Positions 8,001-17,814 are shown, counted from the stretch's first letter. The stretch: 64,000 nt of DNA from Streptococcus suis (GCA_002831545.1 CP025095.1:186001-250000), one strand, 5' to 3'. Notes: generated by a model not told the origin, from the sequence alone. Translations and numbers: made by a program.

Positions 8001-11000
8001 ACACGGCCGATATGCTTGAAAAAGGTGTAACTCCTGCAACTCTAGTTGGTACTGACGGCTACTTTGAAGGAAGTGTTGCAGCTCCTGCAGGTACTAATGC
8101 AACTCGTTTATTGAAAGTGACTGATGATAAAGGACTCGTAGGACAAAGTCCAACATTCAGAGTGTATGCTTTCTCAGATACTGTCCCAGCTGACGTAACT
8201 CCTGTTAGCCTTTTCAAAGGAACTAGTCCAACTGTGGCAGATATTACAGCTAAGATGGTCATTGACAGCAACAGTGGCTATCCAGATAACTCTGAGGTAG
8301 AAATTCCAGAGGATGCTTATACCCGTACTGTTGTTGGTTACCGTTTAGATAGCTCTTCACCTACAGTAGCTGTTGACTCAGTAGCAGGATTGCCAACTGA
8401 AGGTTCATACCAAGTTCGTGTAAAAACAAGTAACGCCTATGGTCAGGAAATTTATAACTGGGTTCCTGTAAGCCATTATGATAGAGAACTCGCTAAAGCA
8501 GATGTTGAAAACCAGGCAGCAGCAGCAAAAGAAGCGATTGACAACAATCCAAACTTGTCAGAAGCTGAGAAAAAAGCCGCTAAAGATGCAGTAGATGCAG
8601 AAGTAGCGAAAGCTAACGACGCAATCGACAAGGCAAAAACTCCAGCTGAAGCACAAACAGCAGAAGATAACGGTGTCAAAGCTATTGATGCTGAAGAACT
8701 TGCAGCAGCTAAGCAAGATGCGAAGAACAAGATTGCCAAAGATGTAGAAGTAGCAAATGCAGCTATCGAGTCAAATCCAAACCTGTCAGAAAAAGAAATT
8801 GCAGACGCTAAGGCAGAAGTAGCTAAAGCAGCAGAAGATGCTAAGAAAGCTATCGATGCAGCAACAACACCAGAAGCCGCTCAAACAGCAGAAGAAGCCG
8901 GTACGGCAGCTATCGCAGAAGATGTTGTTGAAGCAGCTAAACAAGACGCTAAGAACAAGATAGATGAAGATGTAAAAGCCGCAAAAGAAGCGATTGACAA
9001 CGATCCAAACTTGTCAGAAGATGAGAAACAAACCTTCAAAGATGCTGTAGACGAAGCTGCACAAACAGCAAAAGGCGAGATCGACAAGGCGAAGACTCCA
9101 GCTGAAGCTCAAACAGCAGAAGAAGCTGGTACGGCAGCTATCGCAGAAGATGTTCTTGACGCAGCTAAACAAGACGCTAAGAACAAGATAGATGAAGATG
9201 TAAAAGCAGCAAAAGAAGCGATTGACAACGATCCAAACTTGTCAGAAGATGAGAAACAAACCTTCAAAGATGCTGTAGACGAAGCTGCACAAACAGCAAA
9301 AGGCGAGATCGACAAGGCGAAGACTCCAGCTGAAGCTCAAACAGCAGAAAAAGCTGGTACGGCAGCTATCGCAGAAGATGTTCTTGACGCAGCTAAACAA
9401 GACGCTAAGAACAAGATAGATGAAGATGTAAAAGCAGCAAAAGAAGCGATTGACAACGATCCAAACTTGTCAGAAGATGAGAAACAAACCTTCAAAGATG
9501 CTGTAGACGAAGCTGCACAAACAGCAAAAGGCGAGATCGACAAGGCGAAGACTCCAGCTGAAGCTCAAACAGCAGAAGAAGCTGGTACGGCAGCTATCGC
9601 AGAAGATGTTCTTGACGCAGCTAAACAAGACGCTAAGAACAAGATAGATGAAGATGTAAAAGCAGCAAAAGAAGCAATTGACAACAATCCAAACTTGTCA
9701 GAAGATGAGAAACAAACCTTCAAAGATGCTGTAGACGAAGCTGCACAAACAGCAAAAGGCGAGATCGACAAGGCAACGACTCCAGCTGAAGCTCAAACTG
9801 CAGAGGATAACGGTGTCAAAGCTATCGATGCTGAAGAACTTAAAGCAGCTAAGCAAGATGCTAAGAACAAGATTGCCAAAGATGTAGAAGCAGCAAATGC
9901 AGCGATCGAGTCAAATCCAAACTTGTCAGAAAAAGAAATTGCAGATGCTAAGGCAGCAGTAGCAGACGAAGCTAAGAAAGCAAACGACGCAATCGATGCA
10001 GCAACGACACCAGAAGCAGTTCAAGAAAAAGAAGAAGAAGGTACTGCAGCTATCACTGCAGATGTTCTTGACGCAGCTAAATTGGATGCTAAGAACAAGA
10101 TTGCCAAAGATGTAGAAGCAGCAAATGCAGCTATTGAGTCAAATCCAAACTTGTCAGAAGATGAGAAAAAAGGCTTTAAAGATGCTGTAGATGCAGAAGC
10201 AGCAAAAGCAGTTGCGGACATCGAAAAAGCAACAACACCAGAAGCAGTTCAAGCAAAAGAAGAAGCTGGTACGAAAGCTATCGCAGAAGATGTTCTTGAC
10301 GCAGCTAAACAAGACGCTAAGAACAAGATTGCCAAAGACTTGGCAACTGTAGAAGCAGCTATCGATGCTAACTCAAACTTGTCACAAGACGAAAAAGATG
10401 CAGCGAAACTTGCAGCTCAAGCTAAGGCAGCGGAAGCAGTAGCAAACATCGAAAAAGCAACGACTCCAGAAGCAGTTCAAACCTTAGAAGATGCAGCTGT
10501 AAAAGACCTTGCAAACATCGAGATTAAAGCGGCTTACGATGACGCAGTGAAAGCAATCGAAGCAGCGGATAACTTGTCAACAGCAGCTAAAACACAAGCC
10601 TTAGAAGACTTGAAGAAAGCTCGCCAAGCAGCAGAAGATGCTATTAAGACAGCAACAACGGCTGATGAAGTTGCCAAAGGTGCACTTGATGGCTTGAAAT
10701 CTATTGCTAAAGTTGAAGCAAAAGCAGCAGCTGACGATGCAAAAGCAGCTATTGCACAAAATTCAAACCTGACAGATGCAGAGAAGAAAGTCTACACAGA
10801 TGCAATCGATAATGCGTTGAAAGATACAGAAACTAAGATTGACGATGCAACGGATGCAGATACTGTTGACGCTGAAACAGTTCTTGCTCAAAAAGACATC
10901 GCTAAGCAAGAAGTAGCCGCAGCTACAGCTGATGCTGTGAAAGGTATTGAAGCAAATACCAACTTGACAGATGCTGAAAAAGATGAATACAAAGCAACTG

Positions 11001-14000
11001 TTACCAAAGCAGCTGAAACAGCTGAAAAAGCTATTGCAGATGCAACAACAGCAGCTGACATTCAAAGCAAGACCTTCGATGCTACTCAAGATGTTGCTAA
11101 AGAAGAAGTAAAAGCTGATGCAGCTGATGCAATCGCAGGTATCAAGGCCAACGACAACTTGTCAGATACTGCCAAAGAAGAAGCAATTGTAGCCATTGAG
11201 GAAGCAAGAGATACCACTCTTGGAAACATCGAAAACGCGAAAACAGCAGCAGATGTTGACACAGCGACACTTGACGCTGAAAAAGCAAATGCTAAAGCAG
11301 AAATCAAGGCAGCAGCCGATGACGCTAAGAAAGCCATCGACGAAAACGCAAACTTGCCTGAGTCTGATAAGAACGCTCTTAAATTAGCGATTGATGCAGA
11401 AGTTGCAGCAACAAACCTTGAGATTGACAATGCTAAGACAGCAGAAGAAATCGACGCAGCAACTCTTGCAACAGAAAAATCAATTGCTAAGGCAGAAGTC
11501 AAAGCCGCTGCAGAAGATGCATTGCAAGCTATCGATGAAAATGCTAACTTGACAGACGCTGAGAAAGCAAAAGCGAAAGCAGATGTCTACGTTGAATTGA
11601 GCAAGGCTGAAAAAGCAATCGATAAAGCAACTACAGCAGATGCTATCGACAATGCAACGCTTGTAGGTGAAAAAGCATTCGCTACTGCAGAACTTGAAGC
11701 AGCCGCAGAAGATGCTAAGAAAGCCATCGATGCCAACACTCACTTGACAGACGACCAGAAGCAAGCTGCTAAGGATGCAGTCGATGCTGAATTGGCAAAA
11801 GCTAAGGAAGCCGTTGTAGCAGCGAAAACAGCTGATGAAGTTGACGCAGCTACACTTGTAGGTGAGAAAGCAGTCGCTAAGGAAGAAATCAAGGCAGCCG
11901 CAGAAGATGCTAAGAAAGCTATCGATGCTAACAGCAACTTGACAGACGACGAGAAAGCAGCCGCTAAGGCAGCTGTAGATACTGAAGTAGCGAAAGCTAA
12001 CGAAGCTATCGACAAGGCAGCAACAGCCGATGCAGTAGACACAGCTACACTCGTAGGTGAGAAAGCAGTCGCTAAAGAAGAACTTAAAGCGGCAGCGGAC
12101 GATGCTAAGAAAGCTATCGACGAAAACGCAAACTTGACACCAGAAGAAAAAGCAGCAGCTAAGAAAGCCGTAGATGATGAAGTTGCTAAGGCAGAAAAAG
12201 CCATCGACGCAGCAACCAAAGCTGAAGAAGTAGATACAGCAACTCTTGCAGGTGAAAAAGCAGTCGCTAAAGAAGAACTTAAAGCGGCAGCGGACGATGC
12301 TAAGAAAGCCATCGACGCAAATGCAAACTTGCCTGAGTCTGAGAAGACTGCTCTTAAATTAGCGATTGATGCAGAAGTTGCAGCAACAAACCTTGAGATT
12401 GACAATGCTAATACAGCAGAAGAAATCGACGCAGCAACTCTTGTAGGTGAAAAAGCAGTCGCTAAAGAAGAAGTCAAAGCCGCTGCAGAAGATGCATTGC
12501 GAGCTATTGATGAAAATGCTAACTTGACAGACGATGAGAAAGCAGCAGCGAAAGCAGATGTCTACGTTGAATTGAGCAAGGCTGAAAAAGCAATCGATAA
12601 AGCAACTACAGCAGATGCTATCGACAATGCAACGCTTGTAGGTGAAAAAGCATTCGCTAAGGAAGAACTTGAAGCCGCAGCTGACGATGCGAAAGCAGCT
12701 ATCGACGCCAACGACAACTTGACACCAGAAGAGAAAGCAGCCGCTAAGGCAGCAGTAGATGCAGAAGTAGCTAAAGCTAACGACGCAATCGATGCAGCAA
12801 CATCAGCTGACGAAGTAGATGCAGCAACTCTTGCAGGTGAGAAAGCAGTTGCTAAGGAAGAACTTAAAGCCGCAGCCGACGATGCTAAGAAAGCAATTGA
12901 TGCTAATGACAACTTGACAGACGCTGAGAAACAAGCGGCTAAAGATGCCGTAGATGCAGAAGTAGCTAAAGCTAACGACGCAATCGATGCCGCAACTAAG
13001 GCTGACGAAGTAGATGCCGCAACTCTTGCAGGTGAGAAAGCAGTCGCTAAAGAAGAAATCAAAGCCGCAGCAGCCGATGCGAAAGCAGCAATCGATGCCA
13101 ACGACAACTTGACACCAGAAGAGAAAGCAGCCGCTAAGGCAGCAGTAGATGCAGAAGTAGCGAAAGCTAACGAAGCTATCGATGCCGCAACTAAGGCTGA
13201 CGAAGTTGACACAGCAACTCTTGCAGGTGAGAAAGCAGTTGCTAAGGAAGAACTCAAAGTAGCCGCAGAAGATGCTAAGAAAGCAATCGAAGCTAACGAC
13301 AACTTGACACCAGAAGAGAAAGCAGCCGCTAAGGCAGCAGTAGATACTGAAGTAGCGAAAGCTAACGACGCAATCGACGCAGCAACCAAAGCTGACGAAG
13401 TTGACGCAGCAACTCTTGCAGGTGAAAAAGCAGTCGCTAAGGAAGAACTTAAAGCGGCAGCAGAAGATGCTAAAGCAGCCATCGATGCCAACGACAACTT
13501 GACAGATGCTGAGAAACAAGCAGCTAAAGATGCAGTAGATGCAGAAGTAGCAAAAGCTAACGACGCAATCGATGCAGCAACTAAAGCAGACGAAGTTGAT
13601 ACAGCAACTCTTGCAGGTGAAAAAGCAGTCGCTAAGGAAGAACTTAAAGCGGCAGCAGAAGATGCTAAAGCAGCCATCGATGCCAACGACAACTTGACAG
13701 ATGCTGAGAAACAAGCAGCTAAAGATGCAGTAGATGCAGAAGTAGCAAAAGCTAACGACGCAATCGATGCAGCAACATCAGCTGACGAAGTAGATGCAGC
13801 AACTCTTGCAGGTGAGAAAGCAGTTGCTAAGGAAGAACTTAAAGCCGCAGCCGACGATGCTAAGAAAGCAATTGATGCTAATGACAACTTGACAGACGCT
13901 GAGAAACAAGCGGCTAAAGATGCCGTAGATGCAGAAGTAGCTAAAGCTAACGACGCAATCGATGCCGCAACTAAGGCTGACGAAGTAGATGCCGCAACTC

Positions 14001-15541
14001 TTGCAGGTGAGAAAGCAGTCGCTAAAGAAGAAATCAAAGCCGCAGCAGCCGATGCGAAAGCAGCAATCGATGCTAACGACAACTTGACACCAGAAGAGAA
14101 AGCAGCCGCTAAGGCAGCAGTAGATGCAGAAGTAGCGAAAGCTAATGACGCAATCGACGCAGCAACTAAAGCAGACGAAGTTGAGACAGCAACTCTTGTA
14201 GGTGAGAAAGCAGTCGCTAAGGAAGAGCTTAAAGCGGCAGCAGAAGATGCGAAAGCAGCTATCGATGCTAACGACAACTTGACACCAGAAGAGAAAGCAG
14301 CCGCTAAGGCAGCAGTAGATGCAGAAGTAGCTAAGGCAGAAGAAGCCATCGATGCAGCAACTAAGGCTGACGAAGTTGACGCAGCAACTCTTGCAGGTGA
14401 GAAAGCAGTCGCTAAGGAAGAACTTAAGGCAGCAGCAGACGATGCTAAGAAAGCAATTGACGCCAACGACAACTTGACAGACGCTGAGAAACAAGCCGCT
14501 AAAGATGCAGTAGATGCATCAGCAGCAGCGGCAAATAAAGCAATTGACGGTTCAACATCTTCAGTTGAAGTTCAAGCTGCTAAAGATAAGGGCAACGCTG
14601 CTATTGCAGAAAATGTTCTTGATGCAGCTAAGCAAGGTGCTAAGAACAAGCTTATGGAAGAAGCAGATAAAGCGAAAGCAGCCATCGATGCAAATCCAAA
14701 CTTGACACCAGAAGAGAAAGCAGCAGCTAAGGCTGAAATCGATAAAGCTGTTGAAGAAGCAATTATTGCTATCAATGGTGCTGGAACTCATCATGCATTG
14801 GGTGAAATCAAACTTCCACTTTCAGCTCTTATCAAACCAGTTGTAACAGTAACACCAGTACTTGATCCAAACAACTTGACTGAAGAAGAAATTGCTCGCA
14901 TCAAGGCTCTCCTTGAAGAGAACAATACATTCCCAGAAGGAACTGAAATCATCGTTTCTAAAGATGCTTCTGTGTCAATCAAGTACCCAGATGGTTCTAT
15001 TGACTTGGTATTGCCAGCAGAGATTGTGAAACAGGCAGATACAACTGCTCCTGCGATTACAGACGATGCTAAAGGTAATATTGTAGTTGCTCCAACTAAA
15101 GAGGCTGTTGAATTTGTTGTTACCTACGTAGATAACAATGGTAAGGCACAACTTGTTGTTGTTACTAAGGGTGCAGATGGTAAATGGACAACAACTGCTA
15201 AAGCTGTGATTGTAGATCCTGTTACTGGTCAAGTTATCATTCCAGGTTCTGCTATCAAGCCAGGAACAGTTGTGACAGCTTACTCTAAAGATATGGCTGG
15301 AAATGTTTCAGACTTGAATTCGGCAGAAGTTGAAGCAGTAGATGCAAATAATCCTGCAGCAGGAGTGAAAGTGAAATCAGTTACTTCTACTTCAAATGCC
15401 AACAAGTCAACTAAGAAAGCTAAGCAATTGCCAAATACAGGTGAAAAAGCAACTTCAGCAACTTCACTTGGATTAGCAGTTCTTGGAATGGGATTAGCAC
15501 TTTTCGCAGCAAAGAGAAAAAAAGACGAAGAAGAAGCTTAA
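5063..15541 (+). CDS. Giant YSIRK/LPXTG surface protein with DUF1542-like repeats (3492 aa)
   Basis: Cell-wall-anchored protein. AGGAGG stands 6 bases before ATG. A YSIRK-type signal (FSFRKFSFGLAS) spans residues 12-45. Residues about 60-280 hold two beta-rich modules, and 400-1140 hold several related Ig-like units marked by NVHGQTI, NVYGQTI and NAYGQEI. From about 1143 to 3240 come about 31 alpha-helical repeats of the DUF1542 type: nine of 76 residues, about twenty of 65, then one long unit. A further beta-rich unit, LPNTGEK, a hydrophobic segment and a KRKKDEEEA tail end the protein, fitting sortase A anchoring. Repeats of this kind form long fibrous stalks. The ligand is unknown. Several copies are nearly identical at the DNA level, so copy number probably varies. 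Confidence 0.9.
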   Translation: MSSKDMFRKEQRFSFRKFSFGLASAVIANVIFGGAIANTPVVHANTATETAAVATSERIASIPYTVNIVDQTGKVVETKEKKVLVYTVETIATATEYLTADLVPEGYAIVSGLGEVTLTEKADNIFTVKVDKIAPEAATTTTAESATSETSTAAATPEPASLAATQSTPVTAEVAEAEVAPTTSEESAKPTERTAYLSYITHYVNEANETVDRRGHLVPVTTTDETAKTQVTVSASENMPSGWELVQDKAKVVVQLVENQTNILVFAVTKKSKEEEIAASQLSNRDVLMRLSLEADLLADEALRQVAKEQAGNTALETAANETKAVAATANEVLANDAATEAELDDQINTVRTSTQNLAAEMLKVDKDGILTAMLDATNQGITITTSSKGKVRPDYPNHIRDFATNSKQQEYENQDFFFGLIGKELTQENSQISATAQGPDGSPLTISLVGGGWQEIPERDRYGLNINNSGVIYGTTTIKEAGNTFSWRFKASSSGYETVGPQFTFVPYTVVKTDEEPVRKAVTAGVTANEILAKVKSDVTRGNGTSSTAEATQGPLNIAFEQHFNSALTARATGTSTTVADTDKTGKQIWHEIKEYVKVAEADGTVVSGDPVTGSLPTEAGTYDVTVLSTNVHGQTIENVVKVILNAAPTITASGTVSANPFNTTSPERKIVYIFGITTGDTEAVTTAKAETGEKAKAPIFDSTIAKPVATITDPDSTSIKVDYGGGAEQNRLNNLGSKMVATAADGTVLKATDGTFTNVTVTNGTANIYLGGTYEFLPGGKYTRQFIVSDESNTEVRGEAFYTVSYTDKLVDNQPIAKNQDVALTEREVFAKLTLDAQSGGFSDTSPTLTVPDSEVTRTIVGYRTADGVYTEQTNLAQFPKDKDFEVKVKTTNVYGQTIYNWVKVDYNLKPKVEIVDAVEGTTKTVYVFSKNNDRTENSEGVTGTNVAFDRNKATKAVVNITDDGQVTRIVYNDARNDTADMLEKGVTPATLVGTDGYFEGSVAAPAGTNATRLLKVTDDKGLVGQSPTFRVYAFSDTVPADVTPVSLFKGTSPTVADITAKMVIDSNSGYPDNSEVEIPEDAYTRTVVGYRLDSSSPTVAVDSVAGLPTEGSYQVRVKTSNAYGQEIYNWVPVSHYDRELAKADVENQAAAAKEAIDNNPNLSEAEKKAAKDAVDAEVAKANDAIDKAKTPAEAQTAEDNGVKAIDAEELAAAKQDAKNKIAKDVEVANAAIESNPNLSEKEIADAKAEVAKAAEDAKKAIDAATTPEAAQTAEEAGTAAIAEDVVEAAKQDAKNKIDEDVKAAKEAIDNDPNLSEDEKQTFKDAVDEAAQTAKGEIDKAKTPAEAQTAEEAGTAAIAEDVLDAAKQDAKNKIDEDVKAAKEAIDNDPNLSEDEKQTFKDAVDEAAQTAKGEIDKAKTPAEAQTAEKAGTAAIAEDVLDAAKQDAKNKIDEDVKAAKEAIDNDPNLSEDEKQTFKDAVDEAAQTAKGEIDKAKTPAEAQTAEEAGTAAIAEDVLDAAKQDAKNKIDEDVKAAKEAIDNNPNLSEDEKQTFKDAVDEAAQTAKGEIDKATTPAEAQTAEDNGVKAIDAEELKAAKQDAKNKIAKDVEAANAAIESNPNLSEKEIADAKAAVADEAKKANDAIDAATTPEAVQEKEEEGTAAITADVLDAAKLDAKNKIAKDVEAANAAIESNPNLSEDEKKGFKDAVDAEAAKAVADIEKATTPEAVQAKEEAGTKAIAEDVLDAAKQDAKNKIAKDLATVEAAIDANSNLSQDEKDAAKLAAQAKAAEAVANIEKATTPEAVQTLEDAAVKDLANIEIKAAYDDAVKAIEAADNLSTAAKTQALEDLKKARQAAEDAIKTATTADEVAKGALDGLKSIAKVEAKAAADDAKAAIAQNSNLTDAEKKVYTDAIDNALKDTETKIDDATDADTVDAETVLAQKDIAKQEVAAATADAVKGIEANTNLTDAEKDEYKATVTKAAETAEKAIADATTAADIQSKTFDATQDVAKEEVKADAADAIAGIKANDNLSDTAKEEAIVAIEEARDTTLGNIENAKTAADVDTATLDAEKANAKAEIKAAADDAKKAIDENANLPESDKNALKLAIDAEVAATNLEIDNAKTAEEIDAATLATEKSIAKAEVKAAAEDALQAIDENANLTDAEKAKAKADVYVELSKAEKAIDKATTADAIDNATLVGEKAFATAELEAAAEDAKKAIDANTHLTDDQKQAAKDAVDAELAKAKEAVVAAKTADEVDAATLVGEKAVAKEEIKAAAEDAKKAIDANSNLTDDEKAAAKAAVDTEVAKANEAIDKAATADAVDTATLVGEKAVAKEELKAAADDAKKAIDENANLTPEEKAAAKKAVDDEVAKAEKAIDAATKAEEVDTATLAGEKAVAKEELKAAADDAKKAIDANANLPESEKTALKLAIDAEVAATNLEIDNANTAEEIDAATLVGEKAVAKEEVKAAAEDALRAIDENANLTDDEKAAAKADVYVELSKAEKAIDKATTADAIDNATLVGEKAFAKEELEAAADDAKAAIDANDNLTPEEKAAAKAAVDAEVAKANDAIDAATSADEVDAATLAGEKAVAKEELKAAADDAKKAIDANDNLTDAEKQAAKDAVDAEVAKANDAIDAATKADEVDAATLAGEKAVAKEEIKAAAADAKAAIDANDNLTPEEKAAAKAAVDAEVAKANEAIDAATKADEVDTATLAGEKAVAKEELKVAAEDAKKAIEANDNLTPEEKAAAKAAVDTEVAKANDAIDAATKADEVDAATLAGEKAVAKEELKAAAEDAKAAIDANDNLTDAEKQAAKDAVDAEVAKANDAIDAATKADEVDTATLAGEKAVAKEELKAAAEDAKAAIDANDNLTDAEKQAAKDAVDAEVAKANDAIDAATSADEVDAATLAGEKAVAKEELKAAADDAKKAIDANDNLTDAEKQAAKDAVDAEVAKANDAIDAATKADEVDAATLAGEKAVAKEEIKAAAADAKAAIDANDNLTPEEKAAAKAAVDAEVAKANDAIDAATKADEVETATLVGEKAVAKEELKAAAEDAKAAIDANDNLTPEEKAAAKAAVDAEVAKAEEAIDAATKADEVDAATLAGEKAVAKEELKAAADDAKKAIDANDNLTDAEKQAAKDAVDASAAAANKAIDGSTSSVEVQAAKDKGNAAIAENVLDAAKQGAKNKLMEEADKAKAAIDANPNLTPEEKAAAKAEIDKAVEEAIIAINGAGTHHALGEIKLPLSALIKPVVTVTPVLDPNNLTEEEIARIKALLEENNTFPEGTEIIVSKDASVSIKYPDGSIDLVLPAEIVKQADTTAPAITDDAKGNIVVAPTKEAVEFVVTYVDNNGKAQLVVVTKGADGKWTTTAKAVIVDPVTGQVIIPGSAIKPGTVVTAYSKDMAGNVSDLNSAEVEAVDANNPAAGVKVKSVTSTSNANKSTKKAKQLPNTGEKATSATSLGLAVLGMGLALFAAKRKKDEEEA
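8480..10520 (+). repeat. 228-bp tandem repeats encoding 76-aa DUF1542-like units
   Basis: About nine units, each marked by NPNLSEDEK or a variant. The units around 9000-9780 are almost identical to each other (period exactly 228), consistent with recent expansion. Confidence 0.85.
10521..14560 (+). repeat. 195-bp tandem repeats encoding 65-aa units, with a 975-bp higher-order period
   Basis: About twenty units marked by NLT[DP]xEK. Sequence from about 12801 recurs at about 13776, exactly five units later, with one visible base difference over more than 300 bases; the PES[DE]K units near 11350 and 12325 are also five units apart. Expansion therefore occurred in five-unit blocks. Confidence 0.8.
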
Positions 15542-15600
15542 AATAAGCCATTCATCGAAATCTTTTTGATAAGAAACTAGCTTTTCTCGAAAAGTTGAGC

Positions 15601-15635
15601 ACAGATGGATATCCCTTGGTAAGTCATCCATCTGT
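15601..15635. other. Hairpin ACAGATGGAT / ATCCATCTGT
   Basis: Perfect ten-pair inverted repeat without a T tract, just upstream of the true terminator. Role unknown; it may protect the 3' end. Confidence 0.5.
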
Positions 15636-15648
15636 ACAGTTCAAAATA

Positions 15649-15684
15649 AAAAGGATCTAAGGTCATTAGACTTTAGGTCCTTTT
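15649..15684 (+). terminator. Terminator of the giant surface protein gene
   Basis: Sixteen-pair stem AAAAGGATCTAAGGTC / GACTTTAGGTCCTTTT with loop ATTA; the T run is part of the stem, so it could work in both directions. Confidence 0.85.
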
Positions 15685-15770
15685 GTTGTTGGGAAATGGT
15701 TGAAAATCAGTGGTCATTATGAGAGAATAGAAAATACATATTTGCACAGTAAGTGTCTTAGGAGGTTTCT

Positions 15771-16472
15771 ATGAAAGTACAGGATTTTCGTGAGGGCCTG
15801 CGGGATGCCATTCCCACAGCTCTGGGCTATGCCAGTATCGGTCTAGCCTGCGGTGTGGTTTCGGTCAATTCAGGCATTTCTGCAGTGGAAATGGCTTTGA
15901 TGAGCCTCTTGGTCTATGCAGGGAGTGCCCAATTTGTCATCTGTGCCATGATTTTGGCTGGTGCCCCCTTGTTGTCGATTGCGGTGACGGTTTTCTTTGT
16001 CAACCTGCGGAATTTTCTCATGTGCCTGCACACGACGACCATTTTTCAGGGAAATAGGCTGGGCTCCAACATCTTGATTGGCTCATTTTTAACAGATGAA
16101 TCCTATGCGGTTCTCTTGCGGAAACACATTGAGGACAAGCAGATTGCTCCTGGCTGGATGTACGGTAACAACTTTGCTGGCTATGCTTCTTGGGTTATCT
16201 TTACCACTCTGGGAAATCTCATCGGCGGTTTGATTCCAAATCCTGAGCAGTTTGGCTTGGATTTTGCCTTGGTTGCCATGTTTGTCGGCATTTTCTCAGG
16301 TCAGTTGGAAGCTATGGCTCGGACCATTCCTTTGAAAAAAATCGGCTTGATTTTGCTCGCGGTTGGTCTGGCCTATGTCGGCCTGTCTGTGCTAGTATCG
16401 TCTTATGTGGCAGTGCTCTTAGCGACGATTTTGGGTTGTTTTGTGGGGGTGATGATTGATGATAAAAACTAG
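15771..16472 (+). CDS. azlC: AzlC-family branched-chain amino acid exporter, large subunit
   Basis: Integral membrane protein of 233 residues that with AzlD exports branched-chain amino acids (known for BrnFE and AzlCD). The family pattern is visible: MxDxxPTALGYASIGLACGV-like start (FREGLRDAIPTALGYASIG), the LVYAGSAQFV helix, FFVNLRNFLM and FLTDESYAV. AGGAGG lies 7 bases before ATG. The 3' end overlaps azlD. A weak promoter (TTGAAA, 17 bases, GAGAAT) is possible at 15700-15728. Confidence 0.9.
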   Translation: MKVQDFREGLRDAIPTALGYASIGLACGVVSVNSGISAVEMALMSLLVYAGSAQFVICAMILAGAPLLSIAVTVFFVNLRNFLMCLHTTTIFQGNRLGSNILIGSFLTDESYAVLLRKHIEDKQIAPGWMYGNNFAGYASWVIFTTLGNLIGGLIPNPEQFGLDFALVAMFVGIFSGQLEAMARTIPLKKIGLILLAVGLAYVGLSVLVSSYVAVLLATILGCFVGVMIDDKN

Positions 16473-16782
16473 TATTCTATTGATTATTCTGGCGTCGGCC
16501 CTAGTGACCTGGGTACCACGCGTCCTGCCTTTTGTACTGACTCAGAACAAATCCCTGCCTCCAAAGTTGGTAAAATTTCTCAGCTTTCTACCTATCACCA
16601 TTATCTTTGCTCTGACCCTGTCCAGCATCATGGACGAAGAGGTGGGCACACTCCCCAGCCTTCTTCCCGTCGAAAGTCTGGCCCTCATTCCGACCTTTTT
16701 GGTGGTCTTGAGGACCAAAAACATCCTCCTCGCAGTAGTAGTTGGCGTCTTGACGACAGCTGTTCTCCGCTTGATTTTCTAG
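16459..16782 (+). CDS. azlD: AzlD-family branched-chain amino acid exporter, small subunit
   Basis: Small membrane protein of 107 residues, the partner of AzlC. It has the typical WVPRVLPFVL motif after the first helix and four hydrophobic segments. Either ATG 16459 or TTG 16456 is possible; ATG is preferred with GGGGGTG just upstream inside azlC. It overlaps azlC by 14 bases, so translation is probably coupled. Confidence 0.88.
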   Translation: MIKTSILLIILASALVTWVPRVLPFVLTQNKSLPPKLVKFLSFLPITIIFALTLSSIMDEEVGTLPSLLPVESLALIPTFLVVLRTKNILLAVVVGVLTTAVLRLIF

Positions 16783-16791
16783 GAGGGGCTT

Positions 16792-17814
16792 ATGGTTAAG
16801 GAAAATGCCAGAGGTGTGGTACTTTGTCTCGTCTTGGCTGGAATAAGCTGGTGCTTAGGGAGTTGGTTTTCAGTAGTGGGTGGGCCCGTTTTTGCCCTTC
16901 TAATCGGGATGAGCCTGCACTCTTATATCTCAAGGGAAAATGCGTTTCAGCCAGGCTTGACCTTTACCTCTAAGAAGATTTTACAGTACGCGGTCATTTG
17001 TTTGGGATTTGGATTAAACTTATCTGCGGTCCTGGCAGTCGGTCGTCAATCTCTTCCAATTATTCTTTCGACCATTAGTTTCGCCTTGATTTTGGCGGTT
17101 CTGATGTGGAAAATCTTGCCCATTTCATCTCATCTGGCAACCTTAATTGGCGTAGGGACCTCTATCTGTGGAGGGTCTGCCATTGCGGCGACGGCTCCCG
17201 TTATCCAGGCAGATGATGAGGATGTGGCACAGGCTATCTCGGTCATCTTTCTCTTTAATGTCTTGGCGGCCTTGATTTTTCCGACCTTGGCAACTTGGCT
17301 TGGGTTTTCGACCGATTCGGGTCAAGCCTTTGGGATGTTCGCCGGAACGGCGGTCAATGACACCTCGTCGGTTACCGCAACGGCGGCTACTTGGGACAGT
17401 CTTTATGGCCTAGGCAGTCAGACCTTAGACACGGCAGTGACCGTCAAGCTGACGCGGACCTTGGCTATTATCCCGATTACAACGGTCTTGGCGATTTGGC
17501 GGAGTCGAGGAAAGGGAGTTCAGGCAGACAAGAAGTCCCTCTTGGCAAGTTTTCCAACCTTTATCCTCTATTTTATCCTAGCCAGTCTGGTGACTACAAT
17601 CGCAGGTCATGTTGGATTAGGGACGGACTTGTTTGCCCCACTCAAAACCCTGTCCAAGTTTCTCATTTGTATGGCTATGGCAGCTATTGGTTTGCGAACA
17701 GATGTCTTTTCTTTGGTGAAAAATGGCAGAGCTGCTCTCCTGGTCGGTTTAATTTGCTGGCTGGGAGTGACTGTGCTGACACTGGTTTGGCAGGCAATCT
17801 TGGGAATTTGGTAA
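16792..17814 (+). CDS. YeiH/UPF0324-family membrane protein, putative anion exporter
   Basis: Polytopic membrane protein of 340 residues, the usual family length. Family motifs seen are YAVICLGFGLNLS, GVGTSICGGSAIAATAPVI and FAGTAVNDTSSVTATAA. The family is often called putative sulfate exporter, but the substrate has not been firmly set. AGGAGGGG lies just upstream and only 9 bases separate it from azlD, so it is likely co-transcribed with azlCD. A shared terminator follows. Confidence 0.88.
   Translation: MVKENARGVVLCLVLAGISWCLGSWFSVVGGPVFALLIGMSLHSYISRENAFQPGLTFTSKKILQYAVICLGFGLNLSAVLAVGRQSLPIILSTISFALILAVLMWKILPISSHLATLIGVGTSICGGSAIAATAPVIQADDEDVAQAISVIFLFNVLAALIFPTLATWLGFSTDSGQAFGMFAGTAVNDTSSVTATAATWDSLYGLGSQTLDTAVTVKLTRTLAIIPITTVLAIWRSRGKGVQADKKSLLASFPTFILYFILASLVTTIAGHVGLGTDLFAPLKTLSKFLICMAMAAIGLRTDVFSLVKNGRAALLVGLICWLGVTVLTLVWQAILGIW

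Noticed and set aside
12562..14472. 636-codon open frame on the minus strand (and similar long ones at 11740-12477 and 8881-9771)
   Set aside because: They mirror the Ala/Lys/Glu repeats of the giant surface protein; low-complexity composition, no ribosome binding site, no known domain.
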